NCBI GenBank assembly: GCA_003427395.1
Contig: BFEA01000635.1
Location: forward strand, 303,229 to 324,658
Direction: 5' to 3'
From: Chara braunii
Lineage: Eukaryota; Streptophyta; Charophyceae; Charales; Characeae
DNA length: 21,430 bases
A program made the translations under genes and the position numbers. The notes under the pieces were generated by a model. It was not told the origin of the DNA, did no database searches, and was given only the letters and a program-made list of their open reading frames with translations. Below, piece by piece: positions 8,323-18,929 of this stretch. How positions within the stretch are numbered: position 1 is the first letter of the stretch; every line of letters begins with the position of its first letter.

Positions 8323-10045
8323 GGGCCTCGATAGACCCTCCTTGGAAAATCCTCAGGAATTAGGATGAAGTCCTTGGAAAAATTTTCGGTTTTCGGCGTC
8401 GTCGGTACACCGCGTCCTAATTCAGTGGGTTTCAAGGAAAACCCTTGGAGGTCTCCAGCGGCCAATTTCATACGCATACACGCGGCCGCAGGGGTGGATG
8501 TCCGTCATGGTGCTGGGATGCCCGTGCGTCCTTGGGCGTGGTCTAGTCGCAATGGCGGGGAGGCCTACCAGGCTAACGAAGAAAAAGAGCGCCAACATCC
8601 CCGTTCAAATTTCAAATTTTGAACCCTCCGTTGTGACACATCCGTGCGTGAGGCGTCTTGGCGGCTGGACTGAAGACGGGGGCGAAACGTCTGTGCTGCA
8701 GAGTGATGGTGGCCATGGCTTAAAAGGAGGGCATTGGAACACTGGGGGACGTAGCATGTATGCGACATCGCCTTCGTGTTCTGCATGCTCTTCGGGCCAC
8801 CACAACTGAGCGCGGACGTAACGCTTCCGAGGAACGTGGAAAGTGTGAGCGTGGTCCCCATCGACGTGCAGAAGGTGCAGCGAGGGCGCCGGCAGGCGAG
8901 CGAGTGGTGGGTGCTTGCGCATTGCAAGTCCCGACGATGGAACGAGAGCTCTAGAGTGGTGCGAAGGCATTAACGACATTGTAGAGAAACACGGTGGTCG
9001 CAGCTGTGTCAGTTGTGTGTTATCGCATTGAGAGAACGACAACTCGATTGAGGATGAGATTGTCCGTTCGCAGGCAGAGGCAGCTGATGTAACAAGCGAT
9101 GGATGCACCGGATTGTGTGTCGTTATCGGAATCCACTGTGCAATTCTGCTGCGCCAGGGCATCGGGTGTGATCCCTCGGGCGACGCCGAGATGGTGGATG
9201 AGGAGAAGGATGGGATGGACATGGGAGGATCTCCGACAGGTTGACGACATGGCGGGGGGCTACTACAAGGAGAAGCTGCGCAGTGGAGTAGTCAATGGCG
9301 CCCGTCGACTGTCTGCTGGAGGTTTCCCGCCTGTCCATCGCCGTTTTCCTCACTGTTCGTTGTTTCTGTCTACTGCGAGGACCTCGCACAACGACACACA
9401 CGTGGAACAACACGGCAAGGAGCACGAGAAGAGTGGTCAGCGGCGCGAGCGGGAACAGTCGGAGGACGTCTGCCATGAATCCTAGCATGTGAGGCGTGTA
9501 CCAAACAAAACTTGCATCAATGCGTCCGACAATAGCCGACAAAACACGCTAGGTAGATGCCTGCAATCGACCAACAGTGCTTCAACATCGCTTGTAGACA
9601 AATAAAAAAATTCAACCGTTGGACACCACGATCGGCGACGCGCGCATGGAAAACCCTGCTTCGTGAAGCGCCTTGTAATTGAAGAACCACCCCCACACAT
9701 TTTCACGCCAACGGTAACAGTAGAAGGCCGTTGGGGGCCCGTCGGGTACTGGAGGCCGACAATGTTCGCCCAACGGACCACGAATGACTTGTGCACCAAC
9801 ATCGATTCCAAATTTTCTTGTCGGTGCTCGCTCCAGAACACTCCGTTAATCGCGGCTCCTTGAACCCAAGGGACCTCATGAGGACCCCTTGAATCCAAAG
9901 GCGTTTTGGTTGGGGATCCTGAGGAATCATGGAAATCTCTCGGGAGCGTTTTCATATTCATTCAAGGAATTTGGTGAATTAGGATGCAGTGTAACGGCGC
10001 CAATTTCCTAAAAATCGAATTTCCAAGGAGGGTCTAACGAGGCCC
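8323..10045. mobile_element. Harbinger-like DNA transposon inside LINE B, 1723 bp
   Basis: Terminal inverted repeats of 23 bp at 8323-8345 and 10023-10045 start GGGCCTCG and differ at one base. The 3-bp duplication ATA lies at 8320-8322 and 10046-10048. The termini resemble those of MITE 1 and MITE 2. LINE A supplies the empty site, since the coding sequence reads straight across the insertion point. Subterminal regions contain TCCTAA, CCTTGGA and AGGAATTAGGATG motifs. The interior is GC-richer than the flanks and holds a decayed transposase-like segment (9180-9260). Confidence 0.92.
9099..9485 (+). pseudogene. Possible Harbinger transposase N-terminal remnant
   Basis: The plus frame contains RWWMRRRMGWTWEDLRQVDD then YYKEKLRSG, about residues 31-63 of 128. 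This resembles the region ahead of the nuclease core in plant-lineage PIF/Harbinger transposases, where a Trp-rich RRWW stretch precedes a (Y/F)(F/Y)xxxLR motif. Similarity then stops, and the rest (Arg- and Ser-rich) shows no DDE catalytic residues. Longer minus-strand frames overlap it (8605-9222, 9123-9542) but have no domain I recognise. The assignment is from memory of family patterns and is tentative. Confidence 0.4.
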
Positions 10046-10048
10046 ATA

Positions 10049-13000
10049 TTGCTTAACCATGCGTGTCATTTCCTCCCCCCCTGTGTGGACCCCCTCTGGG
10101 AGCTTCTCCTCCATATGGCCCACATAACGGTTCTCCTCCCTATCTTGAACATATTGTCTTCGAAGGTACTGCTTAAGGGGGAAGTCCATGTTTCACATAA
10201 AATCGCCCTCCAGTCCCACAGCCAGGTAGAGCCGGTGTCCAAAAGGTTTCAAATTTTGTCCCACCATCGCCATGTAAGGACAGTCCCCGGACACTGCAAG
10301 AATATGTGTTCAGTTGTTTATGGGATCGTGCGGGAGGGGAACGCCGAGTAGCATGACCTGCACCACGGGAGAGTCAGGCCTTTCTGTTCCAGGTATGTGT
10401 GATCGATTTGCCAGTCGTTGGTGGGGAGGCAGCGGTGTTCTATCTGCCATTGCAGCGAGGCTAGTCTTGCTTGCCTGGACCACGTGAGGGTGAACCACTG
10501 AATGGGGCGGATGGCATTGACCCTCACATTCAAATGAGACTTCCAGTGGTTCTTCACGATGTCTTTCAAGTTTACTCTGGGCCGTAGTAAGCGGTTCGTG
10601 GATTTTACAGACAAGTTGGGTAGCATTACATTCTTAGTTATCTGGGTTCTTCACGTGGGGGCCCACTGCCACTACTCAGGGTCAAAGGGAAGGTTTGCGA
10701 GACAGGTCTCCGACCGGTATGCTATCCAATTGTCCTCATCTTGTAACACCCGGGTCCTGTGCGGGTCAGCATTCTGCCACCATCTCATCACGTCCGGGGT
10801 GTATCTGGATAGCACATTGCCTATTCCTTTGTGGAAGAGATTAACCAGTATTTTATCTGTGCCTACTTCCACGACGCTCCCTACATTCTCCGGGTCTCCC
10901 AGAGCAGTTACCCAATCCCCTTCCACTAGCCTTGAACCCTTGCGCAAAATGCGTACCCAATCAAGGGGGATTGCAAAGACCAGTTGTTCCACTTTCCTTT
11001 CTATGTTGTGACAGTGTTTCAGTAACGTCCTCAACTGTGGTGTCGTTTTCCAGTCTTTGTTTTCTAAATCTCAATTGTCTTTAACTCTAAATATGCCTTT
11101 CTTGACCGGACTGTTCCAGGGGGAGTCCGAACTGCAGTATATCCTTCCGTTTCGGTCCGTGATATTTTTGTTCCCAAACAAGGGTTGTTTAGCCACCTCC
11201 TCCCACCTGGTTGGCCGGCTTTATCTGGTAACGGGAGCTGACGCCAAACTCTCAGGCAACGGATCTAAAAATCATCCTTGGCAAGGTCGCCACGGACCGC
11301 CTCCGGCCCGAGGTCTGGTCAGTACGGGAGCGTCGTGGTATAGACCAGAAGCGGTCGTCCAGCCGGGTCTGGGGGTCGATGGTTTGCGGAACTTTGCGGC
11401 GCTTGTGGGGCCAGTCGAGCGATCTGTTCCAGCGCCAGGGCGTACCAAGGAAGATCATGTGTAAGCACCAACCTCTTAATCCATTGTACCATTACCGTTG
11501 TTACGCCTCTGTGGTCCGAGTACCAGGATCCAAAATCCCCAAGCCCCTTTTATCTTTGGGTTGGATAACAAATAGTCATACCACCCTGTTGATAACGTTC
11601 AAAAGCTCATTGTTGCCTCTCCACAGCAGAGCTGTTATTTGTCGCTTGAGCGACCGCACTGCATCCTTGCTAAGTGCCCGTATTTCAGACTTGTACCATA
11701 GAGCGGCTAACACAATGCTATTGATCACTAACGCCCTACCAATCAAGGAGGTACGTTGACGCTCTAGTGCACCAGTTTCTCCAGAGCAGGTTTAAAAATC
11801 TAATCCTCGCTCGACGCAGGTCTACCTGTTGCTGTTAAAATAATTCCGAGCACTCTCACCGGGGCCGATCGCAGGAGCCATTTAACCCGGGGCAGCTCAG
11901 GTGGGCGCACCCCTTGGTGGAAAATCCACCACGCAGGGTTTTGTTACCCCAATTGACTGTAATATTTGAGACTGTTGTGAACCTGCCAAAGAGTCGTCTG
12001 ATCTCTTCCATGTTTTCGATGGTGGCGTCCACCATGAGCGTCAAATCATCCGCAAACATCGAGCAGACAGGGATTGCTTCTTCAGGGATGGCCGAGATCT
12101 GCAACTTCTTTAGATCTTTGTTTGCATGGAGGTTTTACGTCAAAGTCTCCATCACAATTATAAAAAGAAAGGGTGTCAGAGGATCGCCTTGGCGGACTGA
12201 CCGCTGCAGCGAAAATGGTGTCGCTAATCTGTCATTCACTTGGACGCTTGTGGTTGCGTTGCGGTGCAGAATTTTGGTCCAGCGGCGCAACACCGAACGT
12301 ATATTCATTTTTTTCATGCAACTATCTAAAAACAGTCAATCGACGTGATTGTAAGCTTTCTCAAAATCGATGGAGACCACGACCACGTTTTGTTTATTCT
12401 GTCTGGTTAGCTTGAGGAGTTCATCGACCAATAAAATGTTATCCTCCGGTCTTTGACAAAACCTGTTTGTCTCAGGTACATAATCTGGGCCAAAATTGGA
12501 TCAGCCAGTTAACCAAGGTTTTTGCCAACATCTTATAAACGACAATCAGTAGAGTTATAGGGCGGTAGTTTATGATATCCATCATATGTCTTTTTTTTAT
12601 GCAGCAATGTGAGGATACCTTGCCCCAGTAGCTCCCCCATACTCCCCGTCTCCGAGATTAGACGATAAAATTGCATGAGGTCAGGGGTCATTTGGGGCCA
12701 GAAGGTCTCCCATAACTCTTTGGGAGGTCGTCCGCACCCGGGTTTTTTTCCTTATTCATCTGCATCATTGCTTACCAGATTTTCTCTTTGGATAGGGGCC
12801 GTTCTAGATCCATTTGTTGTTGTCCCGTCAGGGATTTCGTCATCTGGTCTAAAAATTATGCGATTCCTTCTCCTTGACGCCTTTCTCTTATTGGCCACAC
12901 CTTAAGGTACATAAGTCCCTGAAAAAAGATTTTGCTATCTGCGTGCATTGAGGAGTAGAACTATCCACGTCTTTGTATCCCGACTTCGGGTCATATAACG

Positions 13001-13290
13001 CTTATATATTTGTTCTGCGCATGCGTGCCCGGACCATGCTGAAGAATTTTTTATCCATAGAACCTTCCTTTTGATGACGTGTCATTCACCCTTTGATACA
13101 TATACCCTCCCAGCATTGTGAGGCAAAGGTTTGGAGACGTTGCTGTAGGGCTTTCATCTCTGAATGCTCTTCCAGTTATATGTGTTGGTTGTTGTCTTCG
13201 TTGTTGTCTGAATTATTTGACCCATCTTGTTGATCAAGTCGCCGCAGTTGTTGGTGAATACTCATTTCCTGCGGATACCTTCATGTTGTA
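10049..13290 (-). pseudogene. LINE B ORF2: linker, reverse transcriptase, zf-RVT
   Basis: In minus-strand order: the endonuclease-RT linker (MDKKFFSMVRARMRRTN near 13050); SKEKIW and KELWETF (about 12800-12700); YRPITLL (about 12575); IDFEKAYNHVD (about 12370-12335), where the usual next Trp is TGA; VRQGDPLTPF (about 12200-12165); and FADDL with the catalytic Asp pair (about 12060-12042). After these come DDRFWSIPR (about 11370), PLDWVRILRKG (about 10965), QWQIEHRCLPTNDW (about 10450), CRSC (about 10360) and EHIFLQC (about 10300). Frames change several times (between 12317 and 12135, at 11856, near 10320), and stops occur at 12335 and in the KIW motif near 10240. Catalytic motifs are mostly preserved, so this copy decayed less than LINE D. 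Confidence 0.9.
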
Positions 13291-13357
13291 AGTTGTTTTG
13301 AATGTTGAAGCTATCCCCCTCGGTTCAAGAGAAGTCCTATCAATAATTAAGTGTCAT

Positions 13358-13403
13358 ATCACTTTGTCTCTTTCAGGTTTATCACTTTGTCTCTTTCAGG
13401 TTT
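13358..13403. repeat. Tandem 23-bp duplication
   Basis: ATCACTTTGTCTCTTTCAGG plus TTT occurs at 13358-13380 and is repeated without change at 13381-13403, probably a slippage duplication. It lies just beyond the last recognisable LINE B linker sequence. Confidence 0.9.
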
Positions 13404-13429
13404 ATTCTTTGAAACAAATAATTTCTTGA

Positions 13430-13860
13430 AGCTAATTGCGAACATAGTGAGAAGAACTTGCCCATCTGGGCGCTGCAATAACATAAGAACATAAACTTTG
13501 AAGTATGATGGTTAAATACATGGCAATCAAATCATAAGATGAGATCATGCAAAACATACTACAAAAAAAGTTGACAATTAACACCATAGATTCCAAAACA
13601 TTCAAACTTCAAAATTTCTTGTTTGAAAAAATCGAAACACATCAAAATGGTGCTGGCAGTACCAAACAATAGAAAGATTTTACAAAAATAGATCAAATTA
13701 TCTATGATAAGATTATTATAAAACAAATTAGCAGTGATTAAAGGATTATTGATCAACAATATAATTGTCATTAATTCCAAGCACGGACCTCTCTTGAGAA
13801 TATGAACCCGGTCCAAATAAATAAGTTCAATCAGAGAGTCACGTGCCATCACTACATTCC
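13430..13860. other. AT-rich island of unknown origin
   Basis: Clearly more AT-rich than the flanking LINE sequence. A 97-residue minus-strand frame (13559-13852) is rich in Ile, Leu, Phe and Asn and probably reflects composition only. On the minus strand the lower end carries TTATTGCAG|CGCC, an acceptor-like site, so an intron or an inserted fragment is possible. No terminal repeats or target duplication were found. Confidence 0.4.
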
Positions 13861-14099
13861 TACAAAATATCAGACGAGGTTAAAGTTGAGAGAGAGAATA
13901 TCAGTCCCTAGACCTCATAAGGATGTATTCAACATATAGAACCCACGTCCCTGATCCGGTTTTTTTGTCTCCGGAATGAGAGAATGACAGCACGCATTGC
14001 ATGACCCAAACCCAGGAGAGCACTACGTGGCAATATCTCGGGCTCTTATAGTGCACCTTGTAGTTGTTTTGAACGTAGAATTAGATCTATGTGGGATTT

Positions 14100-14620
14100 A
14101 GAAGTCTAGTATTGTGTCTTGCTCTTCCTTAAACATGTAGGTTAAGAGACTGGCATAAGTCAACAACTATTTTCTCACCAGTCTCAATATATGAAGTTCG
14201 GGGGGAAGGTATGTGTCACCAATATAGGTGATGGTTAGGAGCCACGTGACATTGAAATCCCCCGCCATAATGATCGGAATACCAATCAGCAGGCGACCCT
14301 TGAGGGATTCAAATATAATTGTCGCCTCTCTCCTGTGTCATTAGGCTCATACACACACAAAATTCCCACCACGTCAAGTTCTAGCATGACCAACATGTAT
14401 ACCCAACGACCCTCCTCCTTCAACTCCTTGTCTGCCGCCCGATTCAGCGGTTCAACACTGGATCCAGAGGGTAGCCAAATAGTTACCCCAGCACTACCTG
14501 GTCCTTGCCAGGAAAAATCACCCAACTATAGGACGCAATTGGGAGGAACTTGGAGGCATAACGTAGAACGGGCATGCTTCTTACTTGGAACGACCGATAT
14601 GTTTTTAACACAGTATGTTA
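14100..14620 (-). pseudogene. LINE AP-endonuclease domain fragment
   Basis: The minus-strand frame 14525-14286 reads GPGSAGVTIWLPSG, then ILCVYEPNDTGERRQLY, equivalent to the VYAPN block of APE-type LINE endonucleases. A shifted frame continues LLIGIPIIMAGDFNVT, carrying the GDFN motif (about 14262-14250), then LPPELHIL. LCLQ appears upstream near 14550. This domain nicks the target to prime reverse transcription. It is frameshifted between the two motifs and degrades before the C-terminal SDH motif. It may be the 5' part of LINE B, or the inverted 5' part of LINE D produced by twin priming. Confidence 0.75.
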
Positions 14621-14689
14621 CAATGAAAGGGTATTGTAGTTTGATCATCCTCCAATGAGTGTATGCTCATGTGGCTGTAAAGGTGACTG

Positions 14690-17600
14690 GATACATCCAA
14701 AAGACTCTATTGAGAACATTTCAAATGAGCATACGGCATCCTTTGATCCGACGACCGATGAGCTGGCCACATATAAGACACATTACTTAAAGATTGCCAA
14801 AACCTTTTATCAGGACCTCTTCTGATCCCGGATCCCTCAGCCGCAAGACCCCCGCCACTTATCAGAGGTGGAGGGGTTCCTGACCCATATGGAGGGAGAC
14901 CTCTCGACAATGCAGATGTCATTGGAACGGATTGAGCACCCGATAAGCAAGGAGGAGATCTGGACCACACTAATGCAAATGGAAGAGAAAAATAACCCAG
15001 ACATTGATGGTTTCTCAAAGGAGTTTTGGGAAACTATATGGTCGTGCCTTTCTAGTGACCTGATGCAATTCTATGACGTAGTTTGGCACACATGAGAGAT
15101 AAGAGAGATGTTGGGACAGGCGATGCTCTCCTTGCTTCACAAAAAAGGAGATAGAATGAACATACAGAATTACCGCCCGATCACTCTGTTGACAATAGTC
15201 CACAAGATGTTGTCTAAGGCGCTCGCCAACTATATAATTGAGGTAGTGGAAGATTCAGGGCATCCGTCACAGACATGGTTCATCCACAATAGGAATGATT
15301 CAAGAAAATACACTCTTGATCTATGATGTGGTTGATTTGGCACGCGGATCTAAGAGTAATGCAGCGCTGGTCTTCATTGACTTTGAGCAGGCTTACAACC
15401 ATGTGGACTGAACCTTTTTACATAAATGTCTCGAAAAGCTAAACTTTGGACCGACGTTCCGAAGATGGATTAGGATCCTGAACGCAACCCCAAAGTTCAA
15501 ATAAACGGGTCTCTAGCCCTGGAGATGACTAAAGAGATCAGTCAGGCAAGACAACCCAATAGCCCCCTTCCTATTTGTGTTGATAATGAAGGCTCTATCA
15601 GCTAACTCGTGGAACAACAAGAACCTAACTAGGATCCATCTGTTCGAAATCCCGGAGGAAGCTATTCCGGTGTGTTCGCTTTTCCTCGATGACCTGACAA
15701 CAATGATGGATACAACACCTGAGAATATGGAGGAAATCTAGAGATTGATGAATATGTTTTTTGCCCTCTCAGATATGACCATCAACTAGGGGTGAAAGAC
15801 CCAAGGATGGTGGATCCATCACCAGGGGGGCCGTCCCCCAGAGGAACCACGTATTTCATAAGGATGCGTCAGTCCGGGTGTTTGGGGTAAACATGACAAC
15901 GCACAACCGCTCACTCGATAATGACGAGTGGATTACAGCCCCAGCGCTCGCCAAATTTGCCCAATGGGACCATAAACATACGTCCATTTTTGTGAGATCT
16001 CTTGTAATTAACAACGTGGTTCTAGCCACCCTATGGTACAAGTCTCTCCTATGGCTAGTCCGTGAGGAGGCTCTGAAAGCCCCCAAGCGAAAAGTGGCCT
16101 CCTATTTGTGGAGAGGGGATAGTCAAAATACCAGCGTCATGAGTAGGGTAGCATGCGACTCAGTGGTCCAGCCCAAGGCCTAGGGTGGTCTAGGAATATT
16201 AGACCCCCCTACACAGATCCAGGTCTTGAGTCTGCTATGCTTTGTGCGCTTGATTTTCGATTCGTCCCTGCAGTGGAAGCCACTGGCTATGAGGCAGATT
16301 GCACATCTTGCCCCTCAAGCTCCTCCAACCGTGGACCCGCTGGCGTGGTTGGATGATAGATATTGGAAGGTCCCGAGAAAAGTCCTTGGGGGGTGTCCAC
16401 GATAGGCCATGTGGCTGCGGTTAATAAAAAACTGGAGAAAACTCCCCCCCCCCAGATCGCCCACCTCCGGAGCGATTGGAAGAGGTGGTGAGACGGCCTC
16501 TTTTTGGGAACCGGTGGATTACGAAGTCGCACAGTCAAATTTTCTGTAGTTCAGATTCTCCGTGGAAAGGATGGGTCAAGAATGGGATCACTCCAGTGGG
16601 GGACCTATGGGATGATTCCAGTAGAGACTGGAGGACACCAGAATAAATGAGAAGGAGGCTCCGTTACTGTCAGCGATCTGAAGCATCTCTGGAGGAACTC
16701 CTGGAAGCCCTCCCTGTAGCTTGGCTCCCCATCTTTGCAGGGGGCCGCACTTGCAGGAGGGAGACTGGGTATCTACCAAAGATGCTGCGTTACGAGTGGG
16801 GCTAGTTCACTTGGTGGGACCAGAGGATGCCTGGTAGAAGGGTACAGTGTGGGAGGGGATGGTCGGCTAATGGGTAGCAGAGAGCCCTTTGTGTGGTCCC
16901 CTAAAGGTCAGTTGCACAAAGTGAGAATCTATGGCGAAGGGGAAGGGAGAAGGACCTCCAGGCCCGATATCCCGCTATCTAAGCTTCCTCTGGACCCAGC
17001 TGAATGGGTTTGGAACCCACCTGCGCACCCTAAGGCATGTGAGCTTAAGCCTCTGGCCCTTTTTAATCTAACTCTTAAGACCTCTTACCGTAAGCTCATA
17101 ATCAGACGGGACCTGAGAGACACAGTCCAGGAGCGATGGCCGTGACACCTAAATATTGACAAGCAGCTATTGGCGCCCATCAGATGGTTCAGAGACTGCA
17201 CATGCGGTCCGGCCAATTGTGCACCGCTGCCTCCCCACCAACAGCTGGCTGATCGATCATACACAATTGGAGCAGCAATGGCAGGCTCTCCCGTGATGCT
17301 CCCGGTGCCTTTCAACTTTCCCAGTACGAAAGAGGGAGGAGACAGTTGAGCACATCTTTCTCCAATGCCCAATGGCAGTAGCGACATGGAGATGGTGGGA
17401 AAGAGTATGGCGGCAGATAGTCCCAGGACATTCATGGCCATGGGACTGGAGGGCGATCTTGCTGGGGTATTGTCCATCACTCCAGGGTCAGACTTTCACA
17501 TGGAACTTGTTCCACTTAGGAAGGAGAGTGATTCTATGGGTTTTATGGTGGCAACGATGCACCCTGGCTATGGAGGAGGTGATGGTTGATGGGGAGGAGA

Positions 17601-17959
17601 GGAAGTAATACCTCAAACAGCAGCTCCAACTGGGGTTGTCTCAGCAATGGGCAGTAAGAAAACAGACGCTAGACTCTCTTCACCAATCTAAGGATATCCT
17701 AAGGACAATCAAGAAGTTCGGCCAAGAATGGCTGGGCGGAGACCGGGGGGGATGGGTAGTTGAGGTGTCATGGTCTGGACCATGGGAAAACCAGAATCAA
17801 ATGGAGGACGAGCCTATAGGAGTGAAGCCCCCTCGGGACTATCGTCTGGTTTTTGAGGACCAGACTACGATTAGCCCGGACGTCCCCCTACGACCGGCAG
17901 AAGACTTTGCTGACCCCTTTCCGCCCCACCATCGATCGTTGGAAATCTGGCTGGGATAG
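14690..17959 (+). pseudogene. LINE D ORF2: linker, reverse transcriptase, zf-RVT, extension
   Basis: In order: TYKTHYLKIAKTFYQDLF (about 14775-14820), SKEEIWTTLMQMEE (about 14945), NYRPITLL (about 15170), IDFEQAYNHVD followed by TGA (15376-15410) and VRQDNPIAPFLF (about 15542), where the usual RQGDP is changed. FLDDL (about 15685) replaces the FADD core; both Asp remain. Next come VVQPKA, stop, GGLGILD (about 16160-16200), DDRYWKVP, HRCLPTNSWLIDH (about 17220) and CSRC preceded by TGA in place of Trp (about 17295). EHIFLQC (about 17350), WPWDWRAIL and the extension (17636-17959), with DYRLVFEDQT and DPFPPHH, complete it. More than ten stops and several frameshifts make it inactive. Confidence 0.9.
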
Positions 17960-18122
17960 CTAGGACTTAGAACTCTCGTTTTCCAGCGCAGTGTTCTTTT
18001 TTATTGTCTCAAAAAAAAAAAAAATTCAAAGATGTTCACTTCATAAGGGACACTGGGCCCGGTTCCCAACACGTACTGCTCCCCACAAATAGATCGGAGC
18101 ATTCAAAAAAAAAAAAAAAAAA
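14690..18122 (+). mobile_element. LINE D, longer decayed copy with poly(A)
   Basis: A plus-strand copy starting in the endonuclease-RT linker and running through RT, zf-RVT and C-terminal extension (stop at 17959) to a short 3' UTR. It ends in poly(A) at 18105-18122. The 3' UTR keeps the module GGGACACTGGGCCCGGTTCCC at 18048-18068 and GCTCCCCACAAATAGATCGGAGC, but lacks hairpin 2, with poly(A) following directly. An internal A run lies at 18011-18024. Its protein is the most diverged of the copies here. Confidence 0.88.
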
Positions 18123-18590
18123 GAGTGAGAATCGTGAAAAGGGTTCAAGCCCCATGGCCGCCTGCGGCGCACTTAGTGCCAACGGACTGTGACAGTCCTC
18201 TGGATACCCCTGATCGGTATTAGCGGGGTCTATGAGCAACACGGGTGTGAGTGTGAGTGTGAGTGTGAGTGCGAGTGGGTTGTGTGTGGTGTGTGGGAGA
18301 GTGTTGGCCATAGCCTCTGCTGCTACTCGATGAAGGGTGGGGGACGATGAGAAAGGGAGGCACAGCTACTGGCAGGNCTCGGTCTTTGTGTTAGCCAGAC
18401 CCCCACTGGNGGCCCCAACCCTATACCCTAACCATTAGGGGCAAGGGGCAACATGAAATCTCCCCTTCACAGAGAGAGGAAACTATGCTTGCAGGGGTCC
18501 CCTCTAGATAGTCTTAGGAGTAGGTAGTGGAAGGTAAAAGAAACAGAAGTTGAGAGAAGAATATAGAAAAAATAAAAATAAAAGCGCTTT
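18123..18590. other. Unassigned sequence with (GTGTGA)n and two N bases
   Basis: Holds an imperfect GTGTGA repeat (18245-18276) and single N bases at 18377 and 18410. GGGTTCAAGCCCC at about 18139 looks like a tRNA B box, but no A box or cloverleaf is present. Purine-rich from about 18470 onwards. Confidence 0.5.
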
Positions 18591-18752
18591 GTATAGGGTA
18601 TTGGACGCTGAGCCCAGTTCTCATCCAGTGCTTGTTTTCTCTTTCCATTCTCAGCGATACTCAGAGGTCATGTTCCTTAAACAATGTGCCTGGCATAGAG
18701 TACGGGACGCTGAGCCCAGTTCTCAAGCCTTGCTTGTGTTTTCGTCTCAATT
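18590..18752 (+). repeat. Two direct copies of the LINE 3'-UTR module
   Basis: GGACGCTGAGCCCAGTTCTCA occurs at 18603-18623 and 18705-18725, followed by diverged CAGTGCTTGTTTTC and GCCTTGCTTGTGTTTTC. The pair lies about 101 bp apart. Each is related to the GGGACGCTGGGCCCGTTTCCCAGC module of LINEs A, B, D and E, with hairpin-1 stems reading GAG/CTC. They are probably remnants of two truncated LINE ends. Confidence 0.7.
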
Positions 18753-18929
18753 CTAGAAGTAGAGGTAGGCAGACCCTCTTCGTTTCGTAAAATAATGGGC
18801 ATAGCCGGGAATGGGTAGAGGGGCAGGTAAGGAAATGAAGGGAAGAACCACCGGTATCCAAGCCATGCCACAGGTCGAGGAAGGGTGACAGTTTCTGATT
18901 AGCTGTTTAAGTAGATTTTTGACACCCAG

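Larger units (their letters stand above)
7640..13290 (-). mobile_element. LINE B, interrupted by a Harbinger-like element
   Basis: A minus-strand LINE running from about 13290 (possibly 14620 if the endonuclease fragment belongs to it) down to a poly(A) tail seen as T's at about 7646-7660. Coding parts occupy 13290-10049 and 8322-7969, and the 3' UTR is 7968-7661. The 1723-bp element at 8323-10045 splits it. Joining the two sides, with one copy of the ATA duplication removed, restores alignment with LINE A at 4795-4850. The 3' UTR carries both conserved hairpins. Confidence 0.9.

Noticed and set aside
8605-9222. 205-residue minus-strand frame inside the Harbinger-like element
   Set aside because: Long but with no recognisable domain and Ser/Pro/His-rich composition. 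The GC-rich sequence is open on several frames here, and the transposase-like motif is on the other strand.
9482-9961. 159-residue minus-strand frame inside the Harbinger-like element
   Set aside because: No DDE motif or other known pattern, and it overlaps the subterminal region of the transposon.
10049-11759. Plus-strand frames of 100-150 residues
   Set aside because: They are antisense shadows of the minus-strand LINE B reverse transcriptase and zf-RVT.
13559-13852. 97-residue hydrophobic minus-strand frame
   Set aside because: AT-rich composition explains the Ile/Leu/Phe/Asn content; no family pattern or start context.
18120-18180. tRNA gene or SINE promoter
   Set aside because: GGGTTCAAGCCCC resembles a B box, but the sequence before it is the LINE D poly(A) tail and there is no A box or cloverleaf.
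18420-18440. Telomere-type repeat
   Set aside because: CCCTATACCCTAACC has only two irregular units and does not form an array.
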